From Lysobacterales bacterium (lineage in GTDB: Bacteria; Pseudomonadota; Gammaproteobacteria; Xanthomonadales; Marinicellaceae): DNA of 64,000 nt. Made by a program: the position numbers and the translations under genes. The stretch is from assembly GCA_026988115.1 (NCBI GenBank), contig JALSLV010000053.1:1-64000 (forward strand). The letters are read 5' to 3'. This document shows positions 44,540-53,964 of the stretch, one piece after another (position 1 is the first letter of the stretch; the number at the start of each line of letters is the position of its first letter). Under the pieces are notes generated by a model that saw nothing but the letters and a program-made list of their open reading frames with translations, did not search any database and was not told the origin of the DNA.

Positions 44540-47500
44540 ATGAAAAAAATTATAATTAAACTATTACTTATTTGTTATTTGAGTGCCACAACTTTAGCCG
44601 TGAATGCTATTGATTTAGAGATAACTAATGCTTCAATATCACCTAATCCTTTGGTTGCAAATATGCCTTATGTTATTTCAGCTACTTTTGAGAACTTAAG
44701 CGGGGCAAGTTCACCTCAAGATGCACAGCTTGTAGTTGTTTCTATTACAGGTTTTAATCCGACTAATATTGATATTGGTAGTCCTATTGCTGCTAACCCA
44801 ACTGGTTGGGGTTGTGCTTATGATGCAACATTTAATAGTATTGATTGTTCAAAGATATTTAACACAGGTGATTTTTCGCCAGGTACCACTCAGGCTTTTA
44901 GTGTACAGATAAATCCAGGATCAACTGTACTTAACCCAGATAATTTTCATATTGAAATGGTTGATGATATACTTGGAGATGAAACGTTTCCAAATCAAAT
45001 AGATGTTCCTGTTGGCGGAGCTCCATCTCTATCATTTACAAGTGGCTCAGTTGCTCCCGATGTAACAATAGGTGTTGAAACAACAGCTGTAATTAATTAT
45101 CAAATTACAAATGTTAGTGCAGCAAATGTACTGAAAGATCAAATGGATTTATTTGTGTCTTATGATGCACCTGACTTTGCCTTTGATGCGACAGTAACAA
45201 ATGCAAACTTACCTGTAGGCTGGAGTTGTAACAATGCAAACCCTTTAGTCTGTACACATACAGGCGGAGGAAATCTGGTCACTAGCGGAGTCATAAATTT
45301 TCCTTTGACATTTAATATAGCACAACCTCCAAACCCTCCAACTGTAGGCAATCATAATTTTGATGCGACTACTCACCTAGCATCAGTAGTTGAAGATACA
45401 CAAACAATTACATTGAATGTACTTTCGGCTCCCGCACCGCCAAATTTACAATTTGATGCTGTTGCAAATCCTACTCCAATTACTGTGCTTGCATCAAGTG
45501 CCAGTGTTCCTTTTTCTATTATAAACAATGATGTTATTGCAACTGCATTTGAAGGCGATGTTGCCTTAAAAGTAACTTTCGGTCCTGAATTTACTTTAAA
45601 TAGTTCGACTCCAACTGTTTTACCTAGTTCTAATTGGACTTGTTCTGGAACTACATCGCCTATCATTTGTAGTTGTCTAAATGCAACATTGTGCGCAAGT
45701 GGAATCATCACTGGACAAACATTTGATTTTGATTTGTCATTTAATACGGTAGCTAGCGTTACTCAAGCTGGCAATTATCCATTTCAAGCAGAGATTATTT
45801 ATCAAAATGATGCTGCAAACCCATTGGCTACAACAACACAAAACCTAGCAGTTAATCTAATACCTACTAACTTGTCAATTCTTAAATCTTCTACTGATAG
45901 CTCAGGAGCTCTTCAAAATACTTTTAATTCAGGTGATAATTTCACATACAAATTAACAGTAGCCAATAGTGGAAATGACATTCCAGCAAATCAAATCGTA
46001 GTTAATGATACTTTGCCATTAAATGTGGATTTTGTTTCTGTGCCAGTGTTGGCTGGATGGACATGCACCAGTTCTGGTGTAGGTGGAAGAGTTATAGAAT
46101 GCATTAATACAGGAGCTGTATTGATTTCAGGTACATCTGTTGTTATTGACATTCCTGTAATAGCAGGTAATACTGTGGGTTCTTTTGATAACACCGCGAC
46201 AGTGGGAATAAACCCATTAGTTACTGCAATTATTGATGATATTGATACTAGTGGGGTTAATGTTGATTCACAAAATGTAACAATCAATGCACCAGCAGCA
46301 GGTGCTGTAAACATTACAAAAACTGCTTCTAGCCCAACCTATACGGTAGGAGACAATGTGGTTTATACTATTTTGGTGGAAAATACGACGGCTGCTTTAT
46401 CTGTCTTAGATATGGAAATTAACGATGTATTACCCATTGCCAATTTAGATGCAGCCACTGTCAGTGTCAATGCAACAACGCTAGTGGGTTCAAGTACTTA
46501 TTCGTGTTCATTTGATGCGGTTGATACCGTTTCGTGTGCGAATACATCCACTTTACCGTTTGTCATTGGGGATAAACTGGAAGTTATTATCTCAGTTGAT
46601 GCCTCAACAGCAGGAACTAATATTTCTAATATTGCCACGGCAACAAGCTTACAATTAGGCTCGTTAGGCAGTTCATTACCTGCGGTTATTTCAATTAATT
46701 CAGGCACTCCTATTATTCAACCAACATCACTATCTGTGCAAAAGAGCGTATCCCAAAATGGCGTACAGGTCAGTGAAATTGAAAAAGGCTCGTCTTTCCA
46801 ATACGAGGTTGTGGTGACTAATACGGGTAATTCTGCCCTCTACAGTTTCTCGGTTATTGATTCTATGCCTCAGGGAGTTGTTGTGGATAACATTGTGACA
46901 CCTGTTGGCATGACCTGTAATAACCAAGGGCAGACCTATTCGTGCAATTATCCACAGCCATTAGCAACGAATTCTTCTTTACAAATCATTTATCAAGTCA
47001 CGGATGCGAGTGATGCTAATACAACTTCTTTGTTAAATACAGTCAGAGTCGTTAGTTTTAATGCTCAGGAAAAATCAGATGAAGCTCTCGTGATTTTAAC
47101 GGGTTCAAACCCAAATCCAAACCCTAACCCTAATAATAATTACACACTAGAAATAAAAGATGATGTTGATCCCGTCCAACAAGGAGAGGATTTTAATTAC
47201 ACGGTTACTTTAAAAAACACTGGATCCGTAGCACTTAATGCAATTGATATTAACCTTATGTTGCCGCCAGAGTTACAAGTCAATTCAACCCAGACTAATG
47301 GCGTAAGTTGTTCTACAGTTAGCACTGGATTGCATTGCATCGCCAGTGGCGGATTAGTCGTCAATGCAGGGCAACAATTGGATATATTGACGGTTAATGT
47401 TGTTTCTAATGACTTTTTTGGAGATGTCTTAGCGCAAGTGATTGCAAATAATACAGGTTCTACAAGCATATCTGCTGATGAAACCACCACCATACTTGAA

Positions 47501-49183
47501 CATATAATTATACCTAAAACAGATTTGTCCGTCACTGTTGGCAATACTCAAATTGCGAATCAAGGAGGACAAACAAGTTTTGATGTAAGAGTTGAGAATT
47601 TGGCTGCATCCGCAATTAAACCACGATTACAGGTGAGTTTGTCTGGATTAATTGATGCAACTCAAGTATCAGCAAATGAATTCTGGGATTGTGATGTTGC
47701 TGGAGTCAATGTGAGCTGTGTCTATAGGGGAGCTTCTATGCCTTCTGGTCAAGTGACAAGCATCCAGTTTAACCTGGTGTTAACTCAAATCAGTGTTGAA
47801 GCCGAGAATATAGTGGTGGTAGCTAGCATAGAGTCGGATACCGAGGATGAGTTTATAGCAAACAATACAACAACAGCGACAATTAATGTTAATCCAACAC
47901 CAACAGAGGGCGAGATTTTATCGGCACTTCGCTCTGCACTTGATGGAAAGGCAAATCAACAGGTTAACCGTGCTATTCAAAATGTGGCTAGCTACTGTGA
48001 AGTTTCCTATTTCATGGCACTAGAAGGCATGTGTGAAGACTTGTATCAGAGTGCACTAAATGGTGACGGCGAAACAATTAATACAGTGATGGAACAAATT
48101 ATTCCCAATGAAGTCATTGGTCAGTCAACTTCCATTGCAGAAATTGCAACAGCACAGTTTAGAAACATTGGTTCTCGACTGTCTCAATTAAGAGCAGGTG
48201 GGGGCAGTGGATTTAGTTCTGCAGGATTAAATGCAACTTATGGGAATGGTAGTTTACCACTTGGAATGTTAGCATATTTAAATAAGTCAGTTGATGAATC
48301 ATCAAATATTGATGTGAATAATGATTTCATTTCACCTTGGGGATTTTTTGTAAACGGTACCATCTCTATGGGTACTCGTGATGCCACAGGTAGAGAGCTT
48401 GGCTTTGATTTTGATTCTTATGGATTAACCGCTGGAGTTGATTATCGTTTGTCTGCTAATAAAGTTGTTGGTGTGGCTTTGGGTTACGCTAATTTTGATT
48501 CGGATATTGATGGGCAAGCCAAATTAAAATCAACAGGTGTCACTCTTACGGGTTATGGATCCTTTTATGTCAATGATAATTTTTATGTCGATGCTCGTAT
48601 TAGTGTAGCCAAGCCTGACTTTGATCAGTCTAGAAAAATAGAATTTACTCTTGGAGATACAACAGTCTCAAGGGTGGCAAATGGTTCGACTTCAAGTAAT
48701 CAATATTCCGTTGCCATGAGTGCAGGGTATAACTTCTACAAAAATTCTTGGAATATTACGCCAAATGGCTCTTTTCGATACATCAAAACATCAATTGATG
48801 GCTTTACCGAAACTGGAGCAGGGGGATTTAATTTTAATTATTCTAATCAAGATTTAGAATCCATGATTTGGTCGGCAGGTATTAGGGTATCAAAAGCAAT
48901 AAGTTTAAAAAATGGTGTAATAACACCTCAGTTTGATTTTGATTATAATTACGAAAGCTTAAATGATGGTAACGATATAGAAGCACGTTTTGTTACAGCA
49001 CCATTAAATGAAGTGTTTATTATAGAAACCGATTCACCTGATAGAACTTATGGCTCTGCAGGTCTTGGTTTTGCCTATATTTCATCCAATGGCAAACAAG
49101 CTTATATAAATTACAGAAGTGTGCTTGGACTAGAAGGATTTAGTCGAGGAACATTTAATCTGGGTGCAAGATTTGAATTTTAA
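44540..49183 (+). CDS. DUF11-repeat autotransporter
   Basis: This is a secreted protein of 1547 residues. A signal peptide (LLLICYLSATTLAVNA) is followed by about nine Ig-like/DUF11 modules with cysteine pairs, for example FNSGDNFTYKLTVANSGND and TYTVGDNVVYTILVENTT, and a PNPNPNPNNN linker near residue 860. A helical segment at about 1130-1220 leads to a C-terminal autotransporter beta barrel of about 280 residues starting near SPWGFFVNGTISMGTRD and ending NLGARFEF. It is a type V secretion passenger-barrel fusion. The next gene, 34 bases on, encodes a caspase-like protein. Confidence 0.9.
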   Translation: MKKIIIKLLLICYLSATTLAVNAIDLEITNASISPNPLVANMPYVISATFENLSGASSPQDAQLVVVSITGFNPTNIDIGSPIAANPTGWGCAYDATFNSIDCSKIFNTGDFSPGTTQAFSVQINPGSTVLNPDNFHIEMVDDILGDETFPNQIDVPVGGAPSLSFTSGSVAPDVTIGVETTAVINYQITNVSAANVLKDQMDLFVSYDAPDFAFDATVTNANLPVGWSCNNANPLVCTHTGGGNLVTSGVINFPLTFNIAQPPNPPTVGNHNFDATTHLASVVEDTQTITLNVLSAPAPPNLQFDAVANPTPITVLASSASVPFSIINNDVIATAFEGDVALKVTFGPEFTLNSSTPTVLPSSNWTCSGTTSPIICSCLNATLCASGIITGQTFDFDLSFNTVASVTQAGNYPFQAEIIYQNDAANPLATTTQNLAVNLIPTNLSILKSSTDSSGALQNTFNSGDNFTYKLTVANSGNDIPANQIVVNDTLPLNVDFVSVPVLAGWTCTSSGVGGRVIECINTGAVLISGTSVVIDIPVIAGNTVGSFDNTATVGINPLVTAIIDDIDTSGVNVDSQNVTINAPAAGAVNITKTASSPTYTVGDNVVYTILVENTTAALSVLDMEINDVLPIANLDAATVSVNATTLVGSSTYSCSFDAVDTVSCANTSTLPFVIGDKLEVIISVDASTAGTNISNIATATSLQLGSLGSSLPAVISINSGTPIIQPTSLSVQKSVSQNGVQVSEIEKGSSFQYEVVVTNTGNSALYSFSVIDSMPQGVVVDNIVTPVGMTCNNQGQTYSCNYPQPLATNSSLQIIYQVTDASDANTTSLLNTVRVVSFNAQEKSDEALVILTGSNPNPNPNPNNNYTLEIKDDVDPVQQGEDFNYTVTLKNTGSVALNAIDINLMLPPELQVNSTQTNGVSCSTVSTGLHCIASGGLVVNAGQQLDILTVNVVSNDFFGDVLAQVIANNTGSTSISADETTTILEHIIIPKTDLSVTVGNTQIANQGGQTSFDVRVENLAASAIKPRLQVSLSGLIDATQVSANEFWDCDVAGVNVSCVYRGASMPSGQVTSIQFNLVLTQISVEAENIVVVASIESDTEDEFIANNTTTATINVNPTPTEGEILSALRSALDGKANQQVNRAIQNVASYCEVSYFMALEGMCEDLYQSALNGDGETINTVMEQIIPNEVIGQSTSIAEIATAQFRNIGSRLSQLRAGGGSGFSSAGLNATYGNGSLPLGMLAYLNKSVDESSNIDVNNDFISPWGFFVNGTISMGTRDATGRELGFDFDSYGLTAGVDYRLSANKVVGVALGYANFDSDIDGQAKLKSTGVTLTGYGSFYVNDNFYVDARISVAKPDFDQSRKIEFTLGDTTVSRVANGSTSSNQYSVAMSAGYNFYKNSWNITPNGSFRYIKTSIDGFTETGAGGFNFNYSNQDLESMIWSAGIRVSKAISLKNGVITPQFDFDYNYESLNDGNDIEARFVTAPLNEVFIIETDSPDRTYGSAGLGFAYISSNGKQAYINYRSVLGLEGFSRGTFNLGARFEF

Positions 49184-49217
49184 GTCAAATCACCCACTTT
49201 TAACCAAGGGGAACACT

Positions 49218-51185
49218 ATGAAAAAAAAGAAAATAAACACAAATAAATTGTCCGTGATTAGTTTACTTATGCTGGTAATTGTTGGCAGTGGAGCGCCTAT
49301 TGAACAATCGTTCGCCAGAGGTAAAATTACACCTGACCAGTTGTATATTGTGGATTGTTTGTTGCCACCTCAAGTGAGACAATTGGGCTCAAACTATACT
49401 TATTTGGCTCCACGAAAACCGGCTCGGTTAAGTGCGCGTGATTGCGCGGTTAGAGGTGGAGAATACGTGGCGTACGATAAAGCCAGTTTTTCCAGTGTTG
49501 CTAAAATGTGGTTGCCAGAAGCACAAGGCGGAAACCCAAAAGCTCAATCCTACCTCGGTGAGTTGTATGAGAAAGGTTTGGGTGGAACACCTGATTATAA
49601 AGCTGCTGCGATGTGGTATCAAAAAGCGGTGGAACAAGGTTATACGCCAGCCATGTTGAATTTGGGTAATTTATACGAGCAAGGTTTGGGTGTAGAACAA
49701 GATAAAACAAAAGCCATTAACCTTTACCGACAAGCCTCAGGGATTACGGATTCAAATTTAGAGATTGTTACCGAACAAAACTTAAGAGACAGAAGGGCAA
49801 AAGAACACCAAAGAATTCAGTTGCTCAAACAAGTCTCTGGACTAAGAAAACAATTGTCAGAAGTAAAAAGTGATTACGACTTAACTAAACGTTATGTTGA
49901 ACAATCAAATATAAAACTCAAAGATTTACAAGCACAGCTAAAAAACAATAAAGGCAATAACTCAATTTTGCAAAAAATTGCTGAATTAAAGGCAGAATTA
50001 AATAATAAAAACAATGAGTTATCTAAACAAAATAAAGTAATAAATACCTTGGTTTCTAAAGTGAGTGAACAAGCAACGCGTGATGATGTGGCACAAAATA
50101 CCAAAGAATCAGGCATTAGTATTCTAAATCCAGATGTGTTTTTAACACGTGGTATTAACACAATGGCAATGCCTGCAGATGCAGTTAAATTTAAGTTTAT
50201 GGCAAGTGTCACCCCTCCAGAAGGCGTTGTTGCTCTAAAAGTTAATAATCAAGACTACACAAAAACCATGACGGATGGAGGTGTTTTTGAAAGCACAGTT
50301 GAACTAAAAAATGGAGATACACCTGTAAGTATTGTTGCTATCAGAAAAGATGGCACACGAAACATCGAACAGTTTGTTGCAATAAGGAATCAGTTCAAAC
50401 CAGTAAAATCTCGTAAATTTGATGAGTTATTTACTCGACGTTTACGCAATGATTTGGGTGATTATTTTGCTTTAGTTATTGGTAATGATGAATACAATAA
50501 TTTGGATAACTTACAAACCGCATCATCTGATGCCAAGGAAATTGCGAAAATATTAAAGAAACGTTATGGATATAAGGTTAAATTATTAATTAATGCCGAC
50601 AAAATGACGATGCTAAAAGCATTAACTGATTACAATAAAAAATTAGGTAAATTTGACAACTTAATGGTTTATTACGCAGGTCATGGTTTAATTGATGAAA
50701 AGACAAAGGAAGGTTATTGGATTCCAACAGATGCATCCAAGACGGATAAATCAACATGGATTGCAAATAAACGCGTTAGTGATTTTATGGCTAATATGAA
50801 AGCTAAGCATGTTATGGTTGTTGCAGATTCTTGTTATTCGGGTACGTTATCTGGCTCTGCAATTTCGCCGTTACCTGATGATATTGAAAGTGAAGACATT
50901 TTATTTACTTCGCGTGTAAAAGCTCGTACAGTATTAACTTCAGGTGGCTTGCAACCAATCTTAGATAGTGGTGGCAATGGACATTCAATATTTGCCTCAG
51001 CTTTTATTGATACCTTAAATGAAAATGATGGTGTTATGGAAGGATACCGTTTGTATAAAGCCATGAGTCAGCAAGTTAAATTACGTTCAAGCTTAGCGGG
51101 TTTGGAACAAGTTCCTGAATACAGTGCAGTTAAACACGCAGGGCATGAGGGCAGTGAGTATTATTTCTTACCAAAGAAAATTTGA
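49218..51185 (+). CDS. secreted caspase-like (peptidase C14) protein with Sel1 repeats
   Basis: The 655-residue protein starts at the ATG with AAGGGGAAC upstream. A signal peptide (SVISLLMLVIVGSGAPIEQS, then FA) precedes two Sel1 repeats (NPKAQSYLGELYEKGLG, YTPAMLNLGNLYEQGLG). A coiled coil lies at about residues 195-285. A beta domain follows, then a caspase fold from about 413. The catalytic dyad is present as His489 in YYAGHGL and Cys539 in ADSCYSG, with FALVIGNDEY at the first strand. The protease should prefer basic or acidic P1 residues as in metacaspases or caspases, which cannot be decided here. It is probably co-transcribed with the autotransporter. Confidence 0.88.
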   Translation: MKKKKINTNKLSVISLLMLVIVGSGAPIEQSFARGKITPDQLYIVDCLLPPQVRQLGSNYTYLAPRKPARLSARDCAVRGGEYVAYDKASFSSVAKMWLPEAQGGNPKAQSYLGELYEKGLGGTPDYKAAAMWYQKAVEQGYTPAMLNLGNLYEQGLGVEQDKTKAINLYRQASGITDSNLEIVTEQNLRDRRAKEHQRIQLLKQVSGLRKQLSEVKSDYDLTKRYVEQSNIKLKDLQAQLKNNKGNNSILQKIAELKAELNNKNNELSKQNKVINTLVSKVSEQATRDDVAQNTKESGISILNPDVFLTRGINTMAMPADAVKFKFMASVTPPEGVVALKVNNQDYTKTMTDGGVFESTVELKNGDTPVSIVAIRKDGTRNIEQFVAIRNQFKPVKSRKFDELFTRRLRNDLGDYFALVIGNDEYNNLDNLQTASSDAKEIAKILKKRYGYKVKLLINADKMTMLKALTDYNKKLGKFDNLMVYYAGHGLIDEKTKEGYWIPTDASKTDKSTWIANKRVSDFMANMKAKHVMVVADSCYSGTLSGSAISPLPDDIESEDILFTSRVKARTVLTSGGLQPILDSGGNGHSIFASAFIDTLNENDGVMEGYRLYKAMSQQVKLRSSLAGLEQVPEYSAVKHAGHEGSEYYFLPKKI

Positions 51186-51210
51186 TTATAAGTTATATTA
51201 TTGGCATTAA

Positions 51211-51320
51211 AAGACGGACTAAATCCGAACCACGAACTTATTGGGGCAGGGACTTCAGTCCCGTTTGTTAAAAAGACGGACTAAAGTCCGAACCCCGAAC
51301 TTATTGGGGCAGGGACTTCC
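51211..51320 (-). repeat. inverted-orientation copy of the 63-bp double-hairpin repeat array
   Basis: This is one full and two partial units of the repeat seen at 43736-43980, here in reverse orientation (AAGACGGACTAAAGTCCG, GGGACTTCAGTCCC). The unit junction reads GAACTTATTGGGGC instead of the other array's GAGCTCATTGGGGC. It lies between the convergent caspase-like gene and lpd. Confidence 0.85.
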
Positions 51321-51359
51321 TTTTTATTATTCTTTTTTGATGGGTATATCCTAGAAACT

Positions 51360-52781
51360 TTAATTCATCTTATGAATTGCACGTTTATCAACACTTAATG
51401 CCGCTTCATGTACCGCTTCAGAAAGAGTTGGGTGCGCATGAATAATGCGTGCCAAATCCTCAGCACAACCTTGAAACTCCATAGTTACTACACATTCAGC
51501 AATCAATTCAGATGCGTTGGCACCAACAATATGAGCACCAAGTAAAGTATCTGTTTCTTTATCAGCCAACAATTTAACCATACCTTGCGGTTGGTTCATG
51601 GCAACGGCTCGACCAATAGCTGCAAACGGGAAAGTGCCGACGTTATATTCTACGCCTTCATCTTTAAGTTGTTGTTCTGTTTTACCAACCCACGCCATTT
51701 CTGGTTCAGTATAAATAACCCAAGGCACGGTGTTAAAATCAATGTGTCCGTGTTGTCCAGCTATACGTTCAGCTACTGCAATTCCTTCCTCTGAGGCTTT
51801 GTGTGCCAACATCGGACCACGCACAACATCGCCAATTGCCCATATGTTTGGGGCGGTTGTTTGGCATAAGTCATTGACTTGAATTTGCCCGCGATCAGTT
51901 AATTCAACACCGCAATTATCACTCAGTAAGTTTTCAGTATTCGATTTACGACCCACGGCAACCAATAGCTTATCGAATATTTCTGTGGATTGTTCGCCAT
52001 TTTTCTCAAAAGTTACTTCGACTTTACCATTGACAATGTTAGCCGCTTTGACAAATGTCTTTAAGCGAATATCCATTTTTTGTTTTTTAAATTCGCGTCC
52101 AGCTAATTTAGCGATGTCTTTATCTGCTGCGGCGAGCAGTGTATCCATTGCTTCAAATATAACTATTTGAGAACCCAAACGCCCCCAAACACTAGCCATT
52201 TCAAGTCCGATCACTCCTGCACCAATAATGCCAAGTTTTTTTGGTGTTTCATTGATATTCAATGCACCTGCATTATCTACGATTAAATCATTATCAATAG
52301 TAACATTTGGAATAGAAAAAGGAGTCGAGCCTGTTGCGATAATTATATTTTTAGCTGTTACTGTGGTACTTTTTTCGCCTTGGGTAAGTTTGACTTGATT
52401 TTTGCCTAATAAAGTAGCTGTTGCATGGGAAGCCTTAACTTTATTGGCTTTAAATAATCCCGCAATACCACCGGTAAATTGTTTAACAATGGCATCTTTG
52501 CGACCAATCATTTTATTTACGTCAATCTTTGCATTTTCAAAGCTTATGCCATGATTATGGTAATCGTGTTGCATGTGAGCAAAGTTTTTTGAGGAATCAA
52601 GCAAGGCTTTTGAAGGAATGCAGCCAACATTTAAGCAGGTTCCACCAAGGGCTGGTTTGCCATCTTTACCAATAAAATTATCAACACATAAAGTGCTTAA
52701 ACCCAATTGTGCAGCTCGAATGGCAGCAACGTAGCCACCTGGGCCTCCACCAATAACGACAACATCGTATTGTTCTGACAT
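51360..52781 (-). CDS. lpdA: dihydrolipoamide dehydrogenase (E3)
   Basis: E3 reoxidises the lipoyl arm of 2-oxoacid dehydrogenase complexes with NAD. The protein has 473 residues from the ATG with AGGAG upstream. An earlier in-frame start at 52844 would overlap sucB and is unlikely. Motifs are YDVVVIGGGPGGYVAAIRAAQ (FAD), the redox disulfide GGTCLNVGCIPSK, the NAD-binding GIIGAGVIGLEMASVWGRLG and the dimer-interface HAHPTLSEAVHEA. It is the last gene of sucA-sucB-lpd. Confidence 0.96.
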   Translation of the reverse strand: MSEQYDVVVIGGGPGGYVAAIRAAQLGLSTLCVDNFIGKDGKPALGGTCLNVGCIPSKALLDSSKNFAHMQHDYHNHGISFENAKIDVNKMIGRKDAIVKQFTGGIAGLFKANKVKASHATATLLGKNQVKLTQGEKSTTVTAKNIIIATGSTPFSIPNVTIDNDLIVDNAGALNINETPKKLGIIGAGVIGLEMASVWGRLGSQIVIFEAMDTLLAAADKDIAKLAGREFKKQKMDIRLKTFVKAANIVNGKVEVTFEKNGEQSTEIFDKLLVAVGRKSNTENLLSDNCGVELTDRGQIQVNDLCQTTAPNIWAIGDVVRGPMLAHKASEEGIAVAERIAGQHGHIDFNTVPWVIYTEPEMAWVGKTEQQLKDEGVEYNVGTFPFAAIGRAVAMNQPQGMVKLLADKETDTLLGAHIVGANASELIAECVVTMEFQGCAEDLARIIHAHPTLSEAVHEAALSVDKRAIHKMN

Positions 52782-52791
52782 GTTATTTCTC

Positions 52792-53961
52792 CTAAAGGTT
52801 AAGCAATAAACGAGCAGGATCTTCCAGCGCGTCTTTGATTGCAACTAAGAATAAAACAGCATCCTTTCCATCAATAATACGGTGATCATACGTCAAGGCT
52901 ATATACATCATTGGCCGAGCTACAATTTCACCATCAATAACAACGGGACGTTGTTTGATTGTATGCATGCCTAAAATAGCGCTTTGTGGTGCATTTAAAA
53001 TTGGTGTTGACATCAATGAGCCAAAGGTTCCACCATTGGTTATGGTAAATGTTCCGCCTTGTAAATCATCCATGCCTAACTTTCCATCGCGAGCGGCAAT
53101 GGCATAGTCCATGATTTGTCTATCAATATCGGCTAAGCCCATGGTGTCTGTGTATTTAAGTACCGGCACAACCAAACCACGTGGTGAGGCAACGGCAATC
53201 CCGATGTGATGATTTTTGTTGTAAATTATATCGGAACCTTCGGTTGCGGCATTTATGATTGGAAATTTCTTCAACGCTTCTGTTGCGGCTTTAACAAAGA
53301 AAGACATTAAACCAAGTTTTACACCATGTTTTGCAATAAACTCTTCTTTGTATTTTTTACGAATCGCCATGACCGCCTGCAAATCAACCTCATTAAAGGA
53401 AGTCAACATCGCCGCTGTGGATTGTGCTTCAATCATTCGGTTAGCCACCATTTGACGTAAACGACTCATTGGCACACGTTCTGTTGCTGGCGTGTTGGCA
53501 ACATCTAATGCATTGGGTTTTGTGATTCTTCCACCGCGACCAGTGCCTGTTATTTGTGATGCATCAATGCCGTTTTCACTCATTATTTTACGAGCAGCAG
53601 GAGAGGCTCCCGCAGTACTTGTGTTCGTTTGAGGGGTTGGAGCAGCTGCTGTTGGAGTTGGTGAGGAAGCAGCAGTGGCAGCAACTGGTGTAGCACTTTC
53701 TTGTGCTGCCTCAGCAGGTGCTTCACCTTCTTCAAACTTCGCTAATACTTGATCAGATAATACGGTTTCTCCTTCACCTTGGAATATTTCTTTTAAATAA
53801 CCATCGGCAGGGGCTGGCACTTCGAGTACCACTTTGTCGGTCTCTAAATCGACAATATTTTCGTCTCTGGCAACAAAATCACCAGGTTGTTTGTGCCATG
53901 TGGCAACGGTTGCATCAGCTACTGACTCAGGAAGAACAGGAACTTTAATTTCAATACTCAT
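52792..53961 (-). CDS. sucB: dihydrolipoyllysine succinyltransferase (E2 of 2-oxoglutarate dehydrogenase)
   Basis: The 389-residue E2 has an N-terminal lipoyl domain with the modified Lys in [13 protein letters not shown] and a Pro/Ala/Thr-rich linker. The peripheral subunit-binding domain is [20 protein letters not shown], with GRGGRITK next. The acyltransferase core ends with the catalytic [15 protein letters not shown]. It transfers succinyl groups to CoA in the citric acid cycle. It follows sucA with a 3-base gap. Confidence 0.96.
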   Translation of the reverse strand: MSIEIKVPVLPESVADATVATWHKQPGDFVARDENIVDLETDKVVLEVPAPADGYLKEIFQGEGETVLSDQVLAKFEEGEAPAEAAQESATPVAATAASSPTPTAAAPTPQTNTSTAGASPAARKIMSENGIDASQITGTGRGGRITKPNALDVANTPATERVPMSRLRQMVANRMIEAQSTAAMLTSFNEVDLQAVMAIRKKYKEEFIAKHGVKLGLMSFFVKAATEALKKFPIINAATEGSDIIYNKNHHIGIAVASPRGLVVPVLKYTDTMGLADIDRQIMDYAIAARDGKLGMDDLQGGTFTITNGGTFGSLMSTPILNAPQSAILGMHTIKQRPVVIDGEIVARPMMYIALTYDHRIIDGKDAVLFLVAIKDALEDPARLLLNL

Positions 53962-53964
53962 TTT

